Notes under the pieces: model-generated | What the model saw: only the letters and a program-made list of their open reading frames with translations | Told to the model about the DNA's origin: nothing | Database searches by the model: none | In this document: positions 45,774-57,292 of the stretch, in pieces | How the letters are laid out: the number at the start of each line of letters is the position of its first letter | Numbering within the stretch: the first letter of the stretch is position 1 | Made by a program: the position numbers and the translations under genes | DNA from: Ampullaceana balthica | Taxonomy: Eukaryota; Mollusca; Gastropoda; Lymnaeidae | Length of the DNA stretch: 64,000 nt | NCBI GenBank assembly: GCA_944989445.1 | Contig: CALYLW010000040.1 | Coordinates: 1,236,318-1,300,317, forward strand | Direction: 5' to 3'

Positions 45774-46586
45774 ACGCCCGGGAAACTGATGTTCGGACTT
45801 GTGCTAAAATATATAAGATGCGCGGTATTTTAGGACTGGAAATTGGGCGAGACTGAAATCAGGCTTTTAGTTTAAAAAATATGTTATTTAAACAGGGTAT
45901 GTATAGGCCTGACGTTCATTGTTTTGTGACGTCATGTCAGGGTATTACATATCCTGTTTTGTGACGTCCTGTCAGGGTATTACATATCCTGTTAAAAAAC
46001 ATTAATTTTTTTTAGGACTGTGGCATTTTAAGGACATAGAATTATGAGTACATGTAAAGTGTATTTCATTGTAACTAAATATAGTTATAACATGAATGGC
46101 ACTGTAACAATTTGGTTTACGAGAGTAGACTTGATCTCTAAAGCTGATGTGTTTACGAGTCGTGTCGATAAACAGAATTATGGGCCAAATATGAGACGCC
46201 AGGTTTATGAATAAATCGAGGTGGTAGAAGAGGAAGACAAGGGTGATGGCCGGGGTTCTGATGCGAATTAATCGGGAATTATGATTATAAGAGGTTCTCA
46301 TTGCTTTATTTTATGTACTGAGGGCAGTAGTATTGTAAAGATGTATGTATATTGTAAAGATGTATGTATATTGTAAAGATGTATGTATTTACAAATGTAT
46401 ATAGATAAACTTATGTAAACACCACACTCACTTTTCTATTATATTCTTGGAATAATATAAACAAAGTCAATTTAATAAATAATTTATGACCGATAAATTA
46501 ATTGTAAATTCATAATCAAGTGCTCGTGTCATGACACAATAGTGTTAAAAAGTGCGTGAGTTCATTGACGATATCACGTTCAATTA
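45774..46586. other. Unassigned spacer
   Basis: Two copies of GTCAGGGTATTACATATCCT at about 45937 and 45972, and three copies of a 20 bp AGTATTGTAAAGATGTATGT-type unit at 46330-46390. No gene. Confidence 0.5.
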
Positions 46587-47141
46587 GGTCATGTCTGTGC
46601 ACTGTTCACCTGGTAGATTTGGTCAGTTAGGTCATGTCTGTGCACTCTCCACCTGAAAGATATGGTCAGTTTGGTCATGTCTGTGCACTGTCCACCTGAA
46701 AAATATGGTTAATTTGGTAATGTCTGTGCACTGTCCAACTGAAAGATATGGTCTGTTTGGTCATGTCTGTGCACTGTCCACCTGAAAGATATGGTCGGTA
46801 TGGTAATGTATGTGCACTGTCCACCTGAAAGATATGGTCAGTTTGGTCATGTCTGTGCACTGTCCACCTGAAAAATATGGTTAATTTGGTAATATCTGTG
46901 CACTGTCCAACTGAAAGATATGGTCTGTTTGGTCATGTCTGTGCACTGTCCACCTGAAAGATATGGTCGGTATGGTCATGTATGTGCACTGTCCACCTGA
47001 AAGATATGGTCAGTTTGGTCATGTCTGTGCACTGTCCATCTGAAAGATATTGTCTGTTTGGTCATGTCTGTGCACTGTCCACCTGAAAGATATGGTCTGT
47101 TTGGTCATGTCTGTGCACTGTCCACCTGAAAGATATGGTCA
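46587..47141. repeat. 43 bp minisatellite with four-unit higher-order structure
   Basis: About 13 copies with GGTCATGTCTGTGCACTGTC then CACCTGAAAGATATGG. Linked variants (GGTAATG with CAACTG, then GGTCGGTATGG) recur every four units, about 172 bp. Confidence 0.93.
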
Positions 47142-48750
47142 GTTTATTTAAACTTTTGTCGACACGTGGGGTATAGTTCGATTCTGAGATAATGGTCGCT
47201 GGTGCCAGCTAAACTATCCTGGGGATCCCTGATCACGCCCCAGTGATGTCCTCGCCAAGTCCTCATCTGTGGAGGAATAATTCTCTCAAGTTCTCTCGGG
47301 GCCACGAGTGGGTTGCCCGATAAATAATGCATCGACCCCATGGTGGGGTGGGGGATATTTGGGTCATGATATTTGGGGATGTGAGGTGTGGACATTTGGA
47401 GGGTCACGTGATGAGAGGATGTAATCTATGTTGATTAACTTGTAGATTATTTGACATTTGAATGATTCTCAGAAAGAAGATTGAAAAGATTGTCATGAGT
47501 TTGGTTCCATAAATCCTCTTCAATCTAGAATCTGGAGGATAAGACATTTTGAATGCGTTTAATTAACTTATGAATATCTTTTAAAGAATTGTCTTTAATT
47601 TGAAAAACGTATTTCATTTATTTATTTTATTATCAGAAGATATTTCCGCATTCGTTAGAGTTAATTAAAAAAATACGTATTTAAAATCAATTAGAAACTA
47701 TTTCAGGAAATAGGACAACAACTTGTGGGACGTGTTTGGAATCACATACATAATACAGTATATTCCTAATTAAAGAAATGGGTGACCACTGGTTGACATG
47801 ACCCAGTGGGGTCTAGAGATGACGACATTGCAAAAGTTTTCCCCCCTTTATTTAACCTCGATGCCAACAGTTTTAACATAATCACACCAGGCAGTCGATG
47901 TATATTCCCGTTTAAAGAAGAAACAACATCATCAGAGCTGCGCTAAGCAGGGAGGCAAACACTTACATCCACGTTAATATCATTGGATTAGCTCCCATTA
48001 GGCTACATATGGCCCGTTCATTGGGGTCTTTCTGTCCCATTTTTTGGGTCATTTTCTCATCCCTGATGGAGCGTTTCCGACAATGATCAAAGTTGTCCTT
48101 GCGGCTCAGATTTAAACGGCTTCTGCTCATTTTTTTTCTTCATGTGGTTTGATGGTTAGGGTGGCGTCAGAATGTGGTTTGATGGTTAGGGTGACGTCAG
48201 AATTAGGATTTATGGGTGTATTCAGAATATCTCAGGGGATGCACGCCCCCGCCCCCCCCCCACATCTTGAAGTGATATTTGATGAGTCACATCCTGACAT
48301 GAAAAGTCATCATTTAGGAGTAGACTCGCTGTGGCGATAAATTTTTTATTTAATGATGATATTAAACATGTTACACAAGATCTAAAAAAATAAACACTAA
48401 TGAGACCGAATGTCTCCACGAAATTAAGATCCTTCTCTTATTCCCCACATCTCCAAACAAAAACATTTCCATATAACTTAGTTCAAAATTGTAAATAATG
48501 AATTTTAATTTTTCTTTTATTGCAAGCCAAACCAGCCCCGTTGCTGCCACGTAAGTATTATAAAATGTGTGCAGACACAAAAAAATTGACATACATTTTC
48601 ATTTAATTATGTGTTATATACATGCTCACTACCCGTGGGGGAGATGGTGGTGGTCTAGCTATGGGAGGATTTTCTGCTGCAGAAAACCCTCATCTAAAAG
48701 ATTATCAAGAGATATGCTTGACTCTAGAACTCCAATAGATATATTGTTGG
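47142..48750. other. Unassigned spacer
   Basis: An 87-codon minus-strand frame at 47144-47407 is non-repetitive but has no domain I recognise and no supporting splice context. Otherwise AT-rich. Confidence 0.4.
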
Positions 48751-49372
48751 CATGGTTCTAGACCACTAAGAGATCTATAACTGGCATGGTTCTAAAACAC
48801 CAAGAGATCTTTGATTGGCATGGCTCTAAAACACCAAAAGATCTTTGATTGGCATGGCTCTAAAACACCAAGAGATCTATGATTGGCATGGCTCTAAAAA
48901 ACCAAGAGATCTTTGATTGGCATGGCTCTAAAATAATATTATATCTTTGAATTGCATGGCTCGAAAACACTAAGGGATCTATGATTGGCATGGCTCTAAA
49001 ACACCAAGAGATCTTTGATTGGCAAGGCTCTAAAACACCAACAGATCTTTCATTGGCATGGCTCCAAAAATCCAAAAGATCTTTCATTGGCATGGCTCCA
49101 AAAATCCAAAAGATCTTTGATTGGTATGGCTCTAAAACACCAAGAGATCTTTGATTGGCATGGCTGTAAAACACCAAGAGATATTTGATTGGCATGGCTC
49201 TAAAACACAAAGAGATCTTTGATTGGCATGGCTCTAAAACACCAAGAGATCTTTGATTGGCATGGCTCTAAAACACCAAGAGATCTTTGATTGGCATGGC
49301 TCTAAAACACCAAGAAATCTTTGATTGGCATGGCTCTAAAACACCAAGAGATATTTGAATGGCATAGTTCTG
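48751..49372. repeat. 34 bp minisatellite, about 18 copies
   Basis: Unit GGCATGGCTCTAAAACACC plus AAGAGATCTTTGATT, including a BglII-type AGATCT in most copies. Confidence 0.94.
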
Positions 49373-51384
49373 GGACTTGATAGATAATCTATACTTTTTC
49401 ATCTCGTTTCCCAACGTTTCATGGGGGTAGGGTGGAAATGGGCGGGGAACGTAGCATTTCTTATTTGACCAAGAGAAGTTTTGATTGGTTCAATTATCAC
49501 GTGACCTATTTTTTTAAAGATTAGTCCGTGTCCTATTTTCGTAGCCTCTTTGTTCGATCTATTTATGACTCATGCATATTTGATGTATTTAAATATAGAT
49601 GCCATCGTTATTGAGACATTATTTCATAATCAGAACAACATTCAAACAAATCATAGAAATGTATTATATTTAATACTATAATAATTTAAATTATAAATAA
49701 ATAAATAATACGAAATATATACCTACTTAGATCTACATATATATAAAAGAGATGAATTCAAGAACAATCTATGAAAATTTGCTTTAAGTATGTTGGAAAT
49801 TTCGGACATTCAATCTGTTAATGCTAAAAACACCCCAAAATAAATGATACAACATTTTTAATTTAAATAAAAGAATAAAATATATATTTAGAAATTACTG
49901 GTGAGTTAGTTTACTTTCATGTCCTGTAGGAAATATCTGGTGAGTTAGTTTACAATCATCACCATTGTATGCCCGCTCATAAACTGGTTCTCTGGTGTTT
50001 CAATAAAGTTTAAAAGATGTTAATTAAAGTTTGACAAGAGCTGCAGTGAATATTTTCATTGATTCACTAACTATTCACCAGCGTTTCCCTAAGTCGGACT
50101 TCTAAAATCTTAGTGCAGAGAATTTTCAGTCGATCAACTCTTCCAATTAGACGCCTTACATCTATTGCTTGGGGCACATTTCCCCCCATACCCGACACAC
50201 ACTCGGCGTGACCCCAAGATACAGATTCCCATGGGGTCAACGACCAGACCATTCTAATTTTATGCTGTCATTTCCTATTTGGATGAAAAGTAAAAGAGAA
50301 AGGAAAGTCTAACAGCTCTACTACCCGTCCTATGTGGTATTGATCCCAGGGCACACAGCTAAAATAAGACAAACCATGTATTGCACTTTCCTTCATTGCC
50401 TTTATACAAAAAGACTCCGTATGAAATTTAAATTGAATTTTTATTTTACTTCTTTTTAATATTGGAATAAACCATCAGCTTGATGAATGGTAAACCACGT
50501 GACCTTGTTAAGCCACATCACCTAGTTAAACCACATCACATTGGTAAACCAGGTGACCTTGGAAAACCACGTGACCTTGCTGCTACTATCTTTTGCTAGA
50601 TCACTTCCTTCCAAACTTCGTGTCTGACGCAATGTCCCGGATGTGACGTTTGTGCATGAAATAAGCGTACAGAATTGTTGTGCACAGTTCCAGTCACTGA
50701 GACTGTACTATTTTAATCACACGCGTCACTGGGCTTGGTGTTGACCAGTAGCTCATGGTGTCACCCAACCCCCTCACGAATCATCCCATAGTCCTCCCCA
50801 AGTCTTCCCGTGCCATATAATGGGTACATAAATAATTGTACACTTTGGTGTCACCCCTTGTGATGACGTCACCCGGTGCGGTCCGCACCCCCTAGTGACG
50901 CCTCTGATTTTAATGATGTATGCCGGGAACGACAATTCAACATGACGGGGAAATGACAGCTTTTCTAGTGTCAAAAATGTGACTATATTATAACAAGATT
51001 CATTACATGATATTTAAAATGAGATAGTGTCCGGACTGCGAGGTATATTCCAACTTGTCTGCGTCCATAGTGTTAGAGAATCCATTTGTACAGATTCTAA
51101 TGTATCCATGTCATAGTGGATAAAGCTGTCACCCTGTTCATCTAAACGCAGATCCACTAGTGTGTCATAATACAGATGCCGTGACTTTCATTCTGTTGTT
51201 AGCTTGTAGTAACATCCGTGTCTTCACGGTTTAACACATTGCTATTATACTTATAGTCGTGTTACGATGCATTCGGTTTATGACTGTATCTATATTGTTA
51301 TTGTATCCATGTTGTGACTGTAATCACATTAGGATGGTATACAGCTAATGATTGTGACTATGTTTTGATTATCCATTTTCTGAT
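49373..51384. other. AT-rich unassigned region
   Basis: Short degenerate repeats occur at 50490-50580 (AACCACGTGACCTTG type). A segment at 50755-50906 ends, on the minus strand, with CAGAGGCGTCACTAGGGGGT. That is a terminus-like motif of the GGCGTMRCTAGG type seen at 26525 and 57149, but a partner end was not found. Confidence 0.4.
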
Positions 51385-53180
51385 ATTTTCCATGTTGTGG
51401 CTTCATCCATGTTATGACTGTATCCATGTTGTGACTTCATCCATGTTATGACTGTATCCATGTTGTGACTTCATCCATGTTATGACTGTATCCATGTTAT
51501 GACATCATCCATGTTGTGACTGTATCCATGTTGTGACTGTATCCATGTTGTGACTGTATCCATGTTGTGACTGTATCCATGTTGTGACTGTATCCATGTT
51601 GTGACTGTATCCATGTTATGACTACATCCATGTTATGACTGTATCCATGTTGTGACTTCATCCATGTTATGACTGTATCCATGTTATGACTTCATCCATG
51701 TTATGACTTTATCCATGTTATAATTGTATCCATGTTGTGACAGTACCCATGTTATGACTGTATCCATTGTATGAATGTATCCATGTTATGACTGTATCCA
51801 TGTTATGACTGTATCCATGTTATGACTGTATCCATGTTGTGACTTCATCCATAATATGACTATATCCATGTTATGACTGTATCCATGTTGTGACTTCATC
51901 CATGATATGACTGTATCTATGTTGTGACTGTATCCATGTTGTGACTTCATCCATGTTATGACTACATCCATGTTATGACATCATCCATGTTGTGACTTTA
52001 TCCATGTTATAATTTCATCCATGTTATGACTACATCCATGTTATGACTGTATCCATGTTGTGACTGTATCCATGTTGTGACTTCATCCATGCTATGACTT
52101 CATCCATGTTGTGACTTCATCCATGTTATGACTGTATCCATGTTGTGACTTCATCCATGTTGTGACTTCATCCATGTTATGACTGTATCCATGCTATGAC
52201 TTCATCCATGTTGTGACTTCATCCATGTTATGACTTCATCCATGTTTTGACTTCATCCACGTTATGACTGTATCCGTGTTATGACTTCATCCATGTTATG
52301 ACTTCATCCATGTTATGACTGTATCCATGTTATGACTGTATCCATAGTGTGAATGTATCCACGTTGTGACTGTATCCATGTTGTGACTGTATCCATGTTA
52401 TGACTGTATCCATGTTGTGACTTCATCCATGTTATGACTGTATCCATGTTATGACTTCATCCATGTTATGACTTTATCCATGTTATGACTGTTCCATGTT
52501 GTGACTTCATCCATGTTATGACTGTATCCATGTTATAATTGTATCCATGTTGTGACAGTACCCATGTTATGACTGTATCCATTGTATGAATGTATCCATG
52601 TTATGACTGTATCCATGTTGTGACTTCATCCATAATATGACTGTATCCATGTTATGACTGTATCCATGTTATGACTGTATCCATGTTGTGACTTCATCCA
52701 TGATATGACTGTATCTATGTTGTGACTGTATCCATGTTGTGACTTCATCCATGTTATGACTACATCCATGTTATGACATCATCCATGTTGTGACTGTATC
52801 CATGTTATGATTTCATCCATGTTTTGACTACATCCATGTTATGACTGTATCCATGTTGTGACTGTATCCATGTTGTGAATTCATCCATGCTATGACTTCA
52901 TCCATGTTGTGACTTCATCCATGTTATGACTGTATCCATGTTGTGACTTCATCCATGTTGTGACTTCATCCATGTTATGACTTCATCCATGTTATGACTT
53001 CATCCATGTTTTGACTTCATCCACGTTATGACTGTATCCGTGTTATGACTTCATCCATGTTATGACTTCATCCATGTTATGACTGTATCCATGTTATGAC
53101 TGTATCCATGGTGTGAATGTATCCACGTTGTGACTGTATCCATGTTGTGACTGTATCCATGTTGTGACTTCATCCATGTT
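51385..53180. repeat. 17 bp minisatellite, about 105 copies, with a 0.8 kb higher-order duplication
   Basis: Unit TCCATGTTATGACTGTA alternating with TCCATGTTGTGACTTCA. Rare marker variants recur in the same order in two blocks: TTATAATTG at 51718 and 52533, ACTACATCC at 51961 and 52759, TCCACGTTATG at about 52257 and 53021, and TCCACGTTGTG at about 52359 and 53123. The offsets of 815, 798 and 764 differ by 17 and 34, whole numbers of units. Local loss of units after a large tandem duplication explains this. Confidence 0.95.
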
Positions 53181-53344
53181 ATGTCATGATCAATGTTCCC
53201 TTTAAAAAAGTGTGATATGAATACAATACATATTTGTGTTTATGAGGTTAACATGGATGTTGTGCAACATTGCACACGAGTTTATTGGTTTGCAGACCAA
53301 CTGATCTAAGAAGGAAAATTGTTTGTGACTGTATCAATGTTCAC

Positions 53345-53538
53345 TTCATCTATGTTCATTTACTGACATTTTCCGTGTTAATACATCTATGTTAATTTAC
53401 TGACATTTTCCCGTGTTAAGACATCTATGTTCATTTACTGACATTTTATCGTGTTAAGACATCTATGTTCATTTACTGACATTTTCCCTTGTTAAGACAT
53501 CTATGTTCATTTACTGACATTTTCCCGTGTTAAGACAT
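53345..53538. repeat. 38 bp minisatellite, about 5 copies, next to Ig exon 3
   Basis: Unit ATCTATGTTCATTTACTGAC plus ATTTTCCCGTGTTAAGAC. It ends about 11 bases before the exon 3 acceptor. The unit itself does not contain the acceptor. Confidence 0.92.
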
Positions 53539-53549
53539 CTTCTCCTCAG

Positions 53550-53657
53550 GGATTGAGATAAGTGGCGAGAACGTCCTCAAAGTCGGCAGTCTGTTAAAAC
53601 TCACCTGTAACGCCAGTCTGGTGGATGTTGCCTTGGAACGGATCACGTGGGTGAAAG
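53550..53657 (+). CDS. Ig-superfamily gene, exon 3 (first half of Ig domain 2)
   Basis: Starts after TCTTCTCCTCAG. With the last base of exon 2 it encodes GIEISGENVLKVGSLLKLTC then NASLVDVALERITWVK. It contributes the first disulphide Cys (LKLTC) and the core Trp (ITWVK) of a second Ig domain. NAS is a potential N-glycosylation site. It ends in phase 1 before GTGAGC. Length (108 bases) and the split just after the Trp differ from domain 1, which is split just before it. Confidence 0.88.
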
Positions 53658-53705
53658 GTGAGCAACAAAAGAAACTGACCTCGCTCTCTTATTTTCCCAG
53701 TCGTT

Positions 53706-53998
53706 TTAGGTAGGTCAAGATTGGTCAAGGTAGTCAACAAAGGTCATGGTAGTTCAAGAAAGGTCAATGTAGGTCAGTAAAGGTCAAGATAGGTCAATAT
53801 AGATCAAGGTAGGTTAAGATTGGTCAAGGTAGTCAAGAAAGGTCATGGTAGGTCAAGACAGGTAAATATAGGTAAATAAAGGTCAAGATATGTCAATATA
53901 GGTCAAGGTAAGTCAAGATTGGTCAAGGTAGTCAAGAAAGGTCGTGGTAGGTCAAGAAAGGTCAAGGTATGTCAATAAAGGTCAAGGTAGGTCCAGTA
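53706..53998. repeat. Degenerate AGGTCAAG-type repeat
   Basis: Short units AAGGTCAAGGTAGGTCAAGA with shifting spacing. A longer block containing GATTGGTCAAGGTAGTCAAG occurs three times, roughly 110 bp apart. Many AGGTCA half-sites (nuclear-receptor type) result. Confidence 0.75.
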
Positions 53999-54242
53999 AT
54001 TGTAAAATAACACATCAACTGATCCACAAACTCACGGCCTGCAACGAAATGTTCTAGTAGATTTCCATTCAAATGTTTAATCTGTGGCGCTTTTAAACTC
54101 ACAAAAATGATGTTTAGTTTTCTGACCGACGTTAAGGCTTCCTCGCCCAATGTATCACTGTGTAACATTTTAAATAACGCTAAATCTTAAGTATAGTCTA
54201 GCCTTAATATTATATCATATCATATACTATGTGTTGTGTAGA

Positions 54243-55112
54243 CTAGCGGTCAGAATATCACGTCACAACGAGTCTGATATTGGTACTAGCGGTCAGAATA
54301 TCACGTCACAACGAGTCTGATATTGGTACTAGCGGTCAGAATATCACGTCACAACGAGTCTGATATTGGTACTAGCGGTCAGAATATCACGTCACAACGA
54401 GTCTGATATTGGTACTAGCGGTCAGAATATCACGTCACAACGAGTCTGATATTGGTACTAGCGGTCAGAATATCACGTCACAACGAGTCTGATATTGGTA
54501 CTAGTGGTCAGAATATCACGTCACAACGAGTCTGATATTGGTACTAGTGGTCAAAATATCACGTCACAATGAGTCTGATATTGGTACTAACGGTCAGAAT
54601 ATCACGTCACAATGAGTCTGATATTGGTACTAGCGGTCAGAATATCACGTCACAACGAGTCTGATATTTGTACTAGTGGTTAGAATATCACGTCACAATG
54701 AGTCTGATATTGGTACTAGCGGTCAGAATATCACGTCACAACGAGTCTGATATTTGTACTAGCGGTAAGAATATCACGTCACAATGAGTCTGATATTGGT
54801 ACTAGCGGTCAGAATATCACGTCACAACGAGTCTGATATTTGTACTAGCGGTCAGAATATCACGTCACAACGAGTCTGATATTGGTACTAGCGGTCAGAA
54901 TATCACGTCACAATGAGTCTGATATTGGTACTAGCGGTCAGAATATCACGTCACAACGAGTCTGATATTGGTACTAGCGGTCAGAATATCACGTCACAAT
55001 GAGTCTGATATTGGTACTAGCGGTCAGAATATCACGTCACAACGAGTCTGATATTTGTACTAGCGGTCAGAATATCACGTCACAACGAGTCTGATATTTG
55101 TACTAGCGTTCA
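54243..55112. repeat. 43 bp minisatellite, about 20 copies
   Basis: Unit ACTAGCGGTCAGAATATCAC plus GTCACAACGAGTCTGATATT. Each copy carries ATCACGTCAC, reverse complement GTGACGTGAT, a CRE/ATF-like site. Variants CAACGAG/CAATGAG and TTGGT/TTTGT are scattered. Confidence 0.95.
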
Positions 55113-55309
55113 GAATACCAGAGGGAAGCACCAAAGCATCAAGTCTAAACGTTCTGCAGCCCGCACCAATTAGAGATATTTTGTTGTGTGCCCTCAAGGG
55201 TATAATGCAAACAGAAATCATTCATGAAATCTCCTTTAACCACTAAGTACTTTTACATTTCTCGTTGTGACCGAGTTTGTACGGAGATGTTATCCCATCA
55301 AACAATGCC

Positions 55310-56123
55310 CAGTAAATACATGAATATTTATGTTCTGTCAGACGGCAAGTTCCCAGTAAATAATGCCTATTTATATTCTGTCAGACGGCAAGTCCCCAGT
55401 AAATAATGCCTATTTATATTCTGTCAGACGGCAAGTCCCCAGTAAATAATGCCTATTTAGGTTCTGTCAGACGGCAAGTTCCCAGTAAATAATGCCTATT
55501 TATATTCTGTCAGAGGCAAGTCCCCAGTAAATAATGCCTATTTATATTCTGTCAGACGGCAAGTTCCCAGTAAATAATGCCTATTTATATTCTGTCAGAG
55601 GCAAGTCCCCAGTAAATAATGCCTATTTATATTCTGTCAGACGGCAAGTTCCCAGTAAATAATGCCTATTTAGGTTCTGTCAGACGGCAAGTTCCCAGTA
55701 AATAATGCCTATTTATATTCTGTCAGAGGCAAGTTCCCAGTAAATAATGCCTATTTATATTCTGTCAGACGGCAAGTTCCCAGTAAATAATGCCTATTTA
55801 TATTCTGTCAGACGGCAAGTTCCCAGTAAATAATGCCTATTTATATTCTGTCAGAGGCAAGTCCCCAGTAAATAATGCCTATTTATATTCTGTCAGACGG
55901 CAAGTTCCCAGTAAATAATGCCTATTTAGGTTCTGTCAGACGGCAAGTTCCCAGTAAATAATGCCTATTTATATTCTGTCAGAGGCAAGTTCCCAGTAAA
56001 TAATGCCTATTTATATTCTGTCAGACGGCAAGTTCCCAGTAAATACATGCCTATTTATATTCTGTCAGACGGCAAGTCCCCAGTAAATAATGCCTATTTA
56101 TGTTCTGTCAGACGGCAAGTCCC
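55310..56123. repeat. 43 bp minisatellite containing the exon 4 splice acceptor, 19 copies
   Basis: Unit TATTTATATTCTGTCAG followed by ACGGCAAGTTCCCAGTAAAT and AATGCC. The last copy is the real acceptor plus the first 12 bases of exon 4. The 18 upstream copies carry the same CTGTCAG/ACGGCAAG (or AGGCAAG) junction. Variants (TTTAGG versus TTTATA, CAGACGG versus CAGAGG) recur in an order suggesting a 5-6 unit higher-order repeat. Confidence 0.95.
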
Positions 56124-56311
56124 TTTTGGCTGACAAAGATGAACGCTACAGCGTGCACAGTTCAGTGACTCTCAACAATTATGGCTCTGGGTCAATTAGC
56201 AGCAGGCTGGAGGTCAAGGACGTGCGACTAGATGACTCGGGTGTTTATCTGTGCAGATCGACAGAACGAGCCCAGATGGCAGGAGTGAGGGTGGAAATAC
56301 AAGGCCAGTAA
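56112..56311 (+). CDS. Ig-superfamily gene, exon 4 (second half of Ig domain 2, stop)
   Basis: With the last base of exon 3 it encodes DGKSLLADKDERYSVHSSVT, then LNNYGSGSISSRLEVKDVRL and DDSGVYLCRSTERAQMAG, ending VRVEIQGQ and TAA (56309-56311). The joined WVKDGK, the R-L-E-V-K-DV strand and the D-S-G-V-Y-L-C motif complete a normal Ig domain. By analogy with exon 2, a phase 1 donor after VEIQ would be expected, but the sequence there is GGCCAGTAA without GT. The protein may therefore end after two Ig domains (secreted), or a donor has been lost. A GTGAGG at 56285 is an alternative phase 0 donor that would cut off the last strand. Confidence 0.88.
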
Positions 56312-56390
56312 CCCAATGTGGTACTAATGTCTAGAGTAAAGAACCGTAACCTCGTGTTTCACCGGTCCATGTTACTTGAAATATTCGCCC

Positions 56391-56810
56391 CGGGACCGTC
56401 CATAAATGACGTTAGGCGATTTTGGCCTAATTTTACCCCCCTCTCCCCTTTGTCACAAAACCTTAGATCCCCCCCTCCAATAAGACGTCACAAGGATTTG
56501 ACCCCCCCCCTCCCTTATAGCAGTATTTGCTAATTGAAAATTAGCATGTTGCAAATTACTTCTTTGTCATTTTAATATGTATTTAGTGTAAATCTGCTGT
56601 CTAATATTGTAACACACGTGACGCCATTGAAAACGTCATTGCAATCAATCAAATATTTAAGGGGATATTTTATTTAAAGTTGAGTGTTTTTTATGTGACG
56701 TCACATTTCTTAAACACCCCCTTGTCCTCGTCACACATCGTCACAAATGCGTGACCCCCCCCCTTTTTCCCCCCTTTTTTAAGCACGTGACGTCATTCAT
56801 GGACGGCCCC
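56391..56810. mobile_element. Decayed PIF/Harbinger-like MITE, 420 bp
   Basis: Left end CGGGACCGTCCATAAATGAC and reverse-complemented right end GGGGCCGTCCATGAATGACG match the terminal repeats of the elements at 9378-11775 and 28212-29736 with a few differences. Subterminal C-runs and GTCACAAA motifs are conserved. Flanking bases no longer match, so it is the oldest of the three. It lies 80 bp after the stop codon of Ig exon 4 and could be in its 3' untranslated region. Confidence 0.7.
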
Positions 56811-57292
56811 TCTGGTGTGTTCACATTTCGGAATTTCAATGTTAATATTTCATCATTTTCATGAATTGAACGGGTCAGGAGGGGGGGGGGTCTCTAAGAA
56901 GATATTTGTTTGGTGGTGGACCTTACGTCCAATAGTTCATTCTAAACTGCTGCGCGGAGTCGGTCAGATTACTGCACGGCCGATCAGCTTAAAGGGAACA
57001 TTGCATACCAACCATGGACCGAAGTTTTACGCTTTGTTTTGTTGTCTCTTGAGCTATTTAGATTATGTCAGGCCATTTACCGAAAGGATGATCCAACTCT
57101 GAATAAAGCACAAATCCAGAACAGTAGTCCTTTTTACAGTACCTCTCACAGTGGCGTACACTAGGGGGCTGAGGGAACCCCAGCCTAGGTACTACTATAT
57201 ATAATATGGGGGTCACATTTTCGGCCAACTGCATTTTTTAAGAAAATGGTGAAATGCTTGTCCCGATCCTAGCGATTTCCCAACATAATCTT
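56811..57292. other. Spacer with a hAT-like left end
   Basis: CAGTGGCGTACACTAGGGGG at 57149 looks like a hAT-type terminus. The sequence is then broken by the LTR element at 57293. No gene. Confidence 0.4.

Larger units (their letters stand above)
45240..53549 (+). other. Intron 2 of the Ig gene (8.3 kb)
   Basis: GTAAAG donor at 45240, TCTTCTCCTCAG acceptor ending at 53549, phase 1. It holds five minisatellites and little else recognisable. Confidence 0.75.
53658..56111 (+). other. Intron 3 of the Ig gene (2.5 kb), mostly minisatellite
   Basis: GTGAGC donor at 53658, TTCTGTCAG acceptor ending at 56111, phase 1. About 2 kb of it is three tandem arrays, the last of which includes the acceptor itself. 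Confidence 0.8.

Noticed and set aside
47144..47407. Non-repetitive 87-codon minus-strand frame
   Set aside because: No recognisable domain, no splice context, and length within chance expectation.
1..56123. CRISPR-like appearance of many repeat arrays
   Set aside because: Units are contiguous, with no unique spacers between conserved repeats, and there is no cas-like gene.
7316..56123. Four arrays all with 43 bp units (7316, 46587, 54243, 55310)
   Set aside because: Their sequences are unrelated. With more than 40 arrays, coincidence of length is expected.
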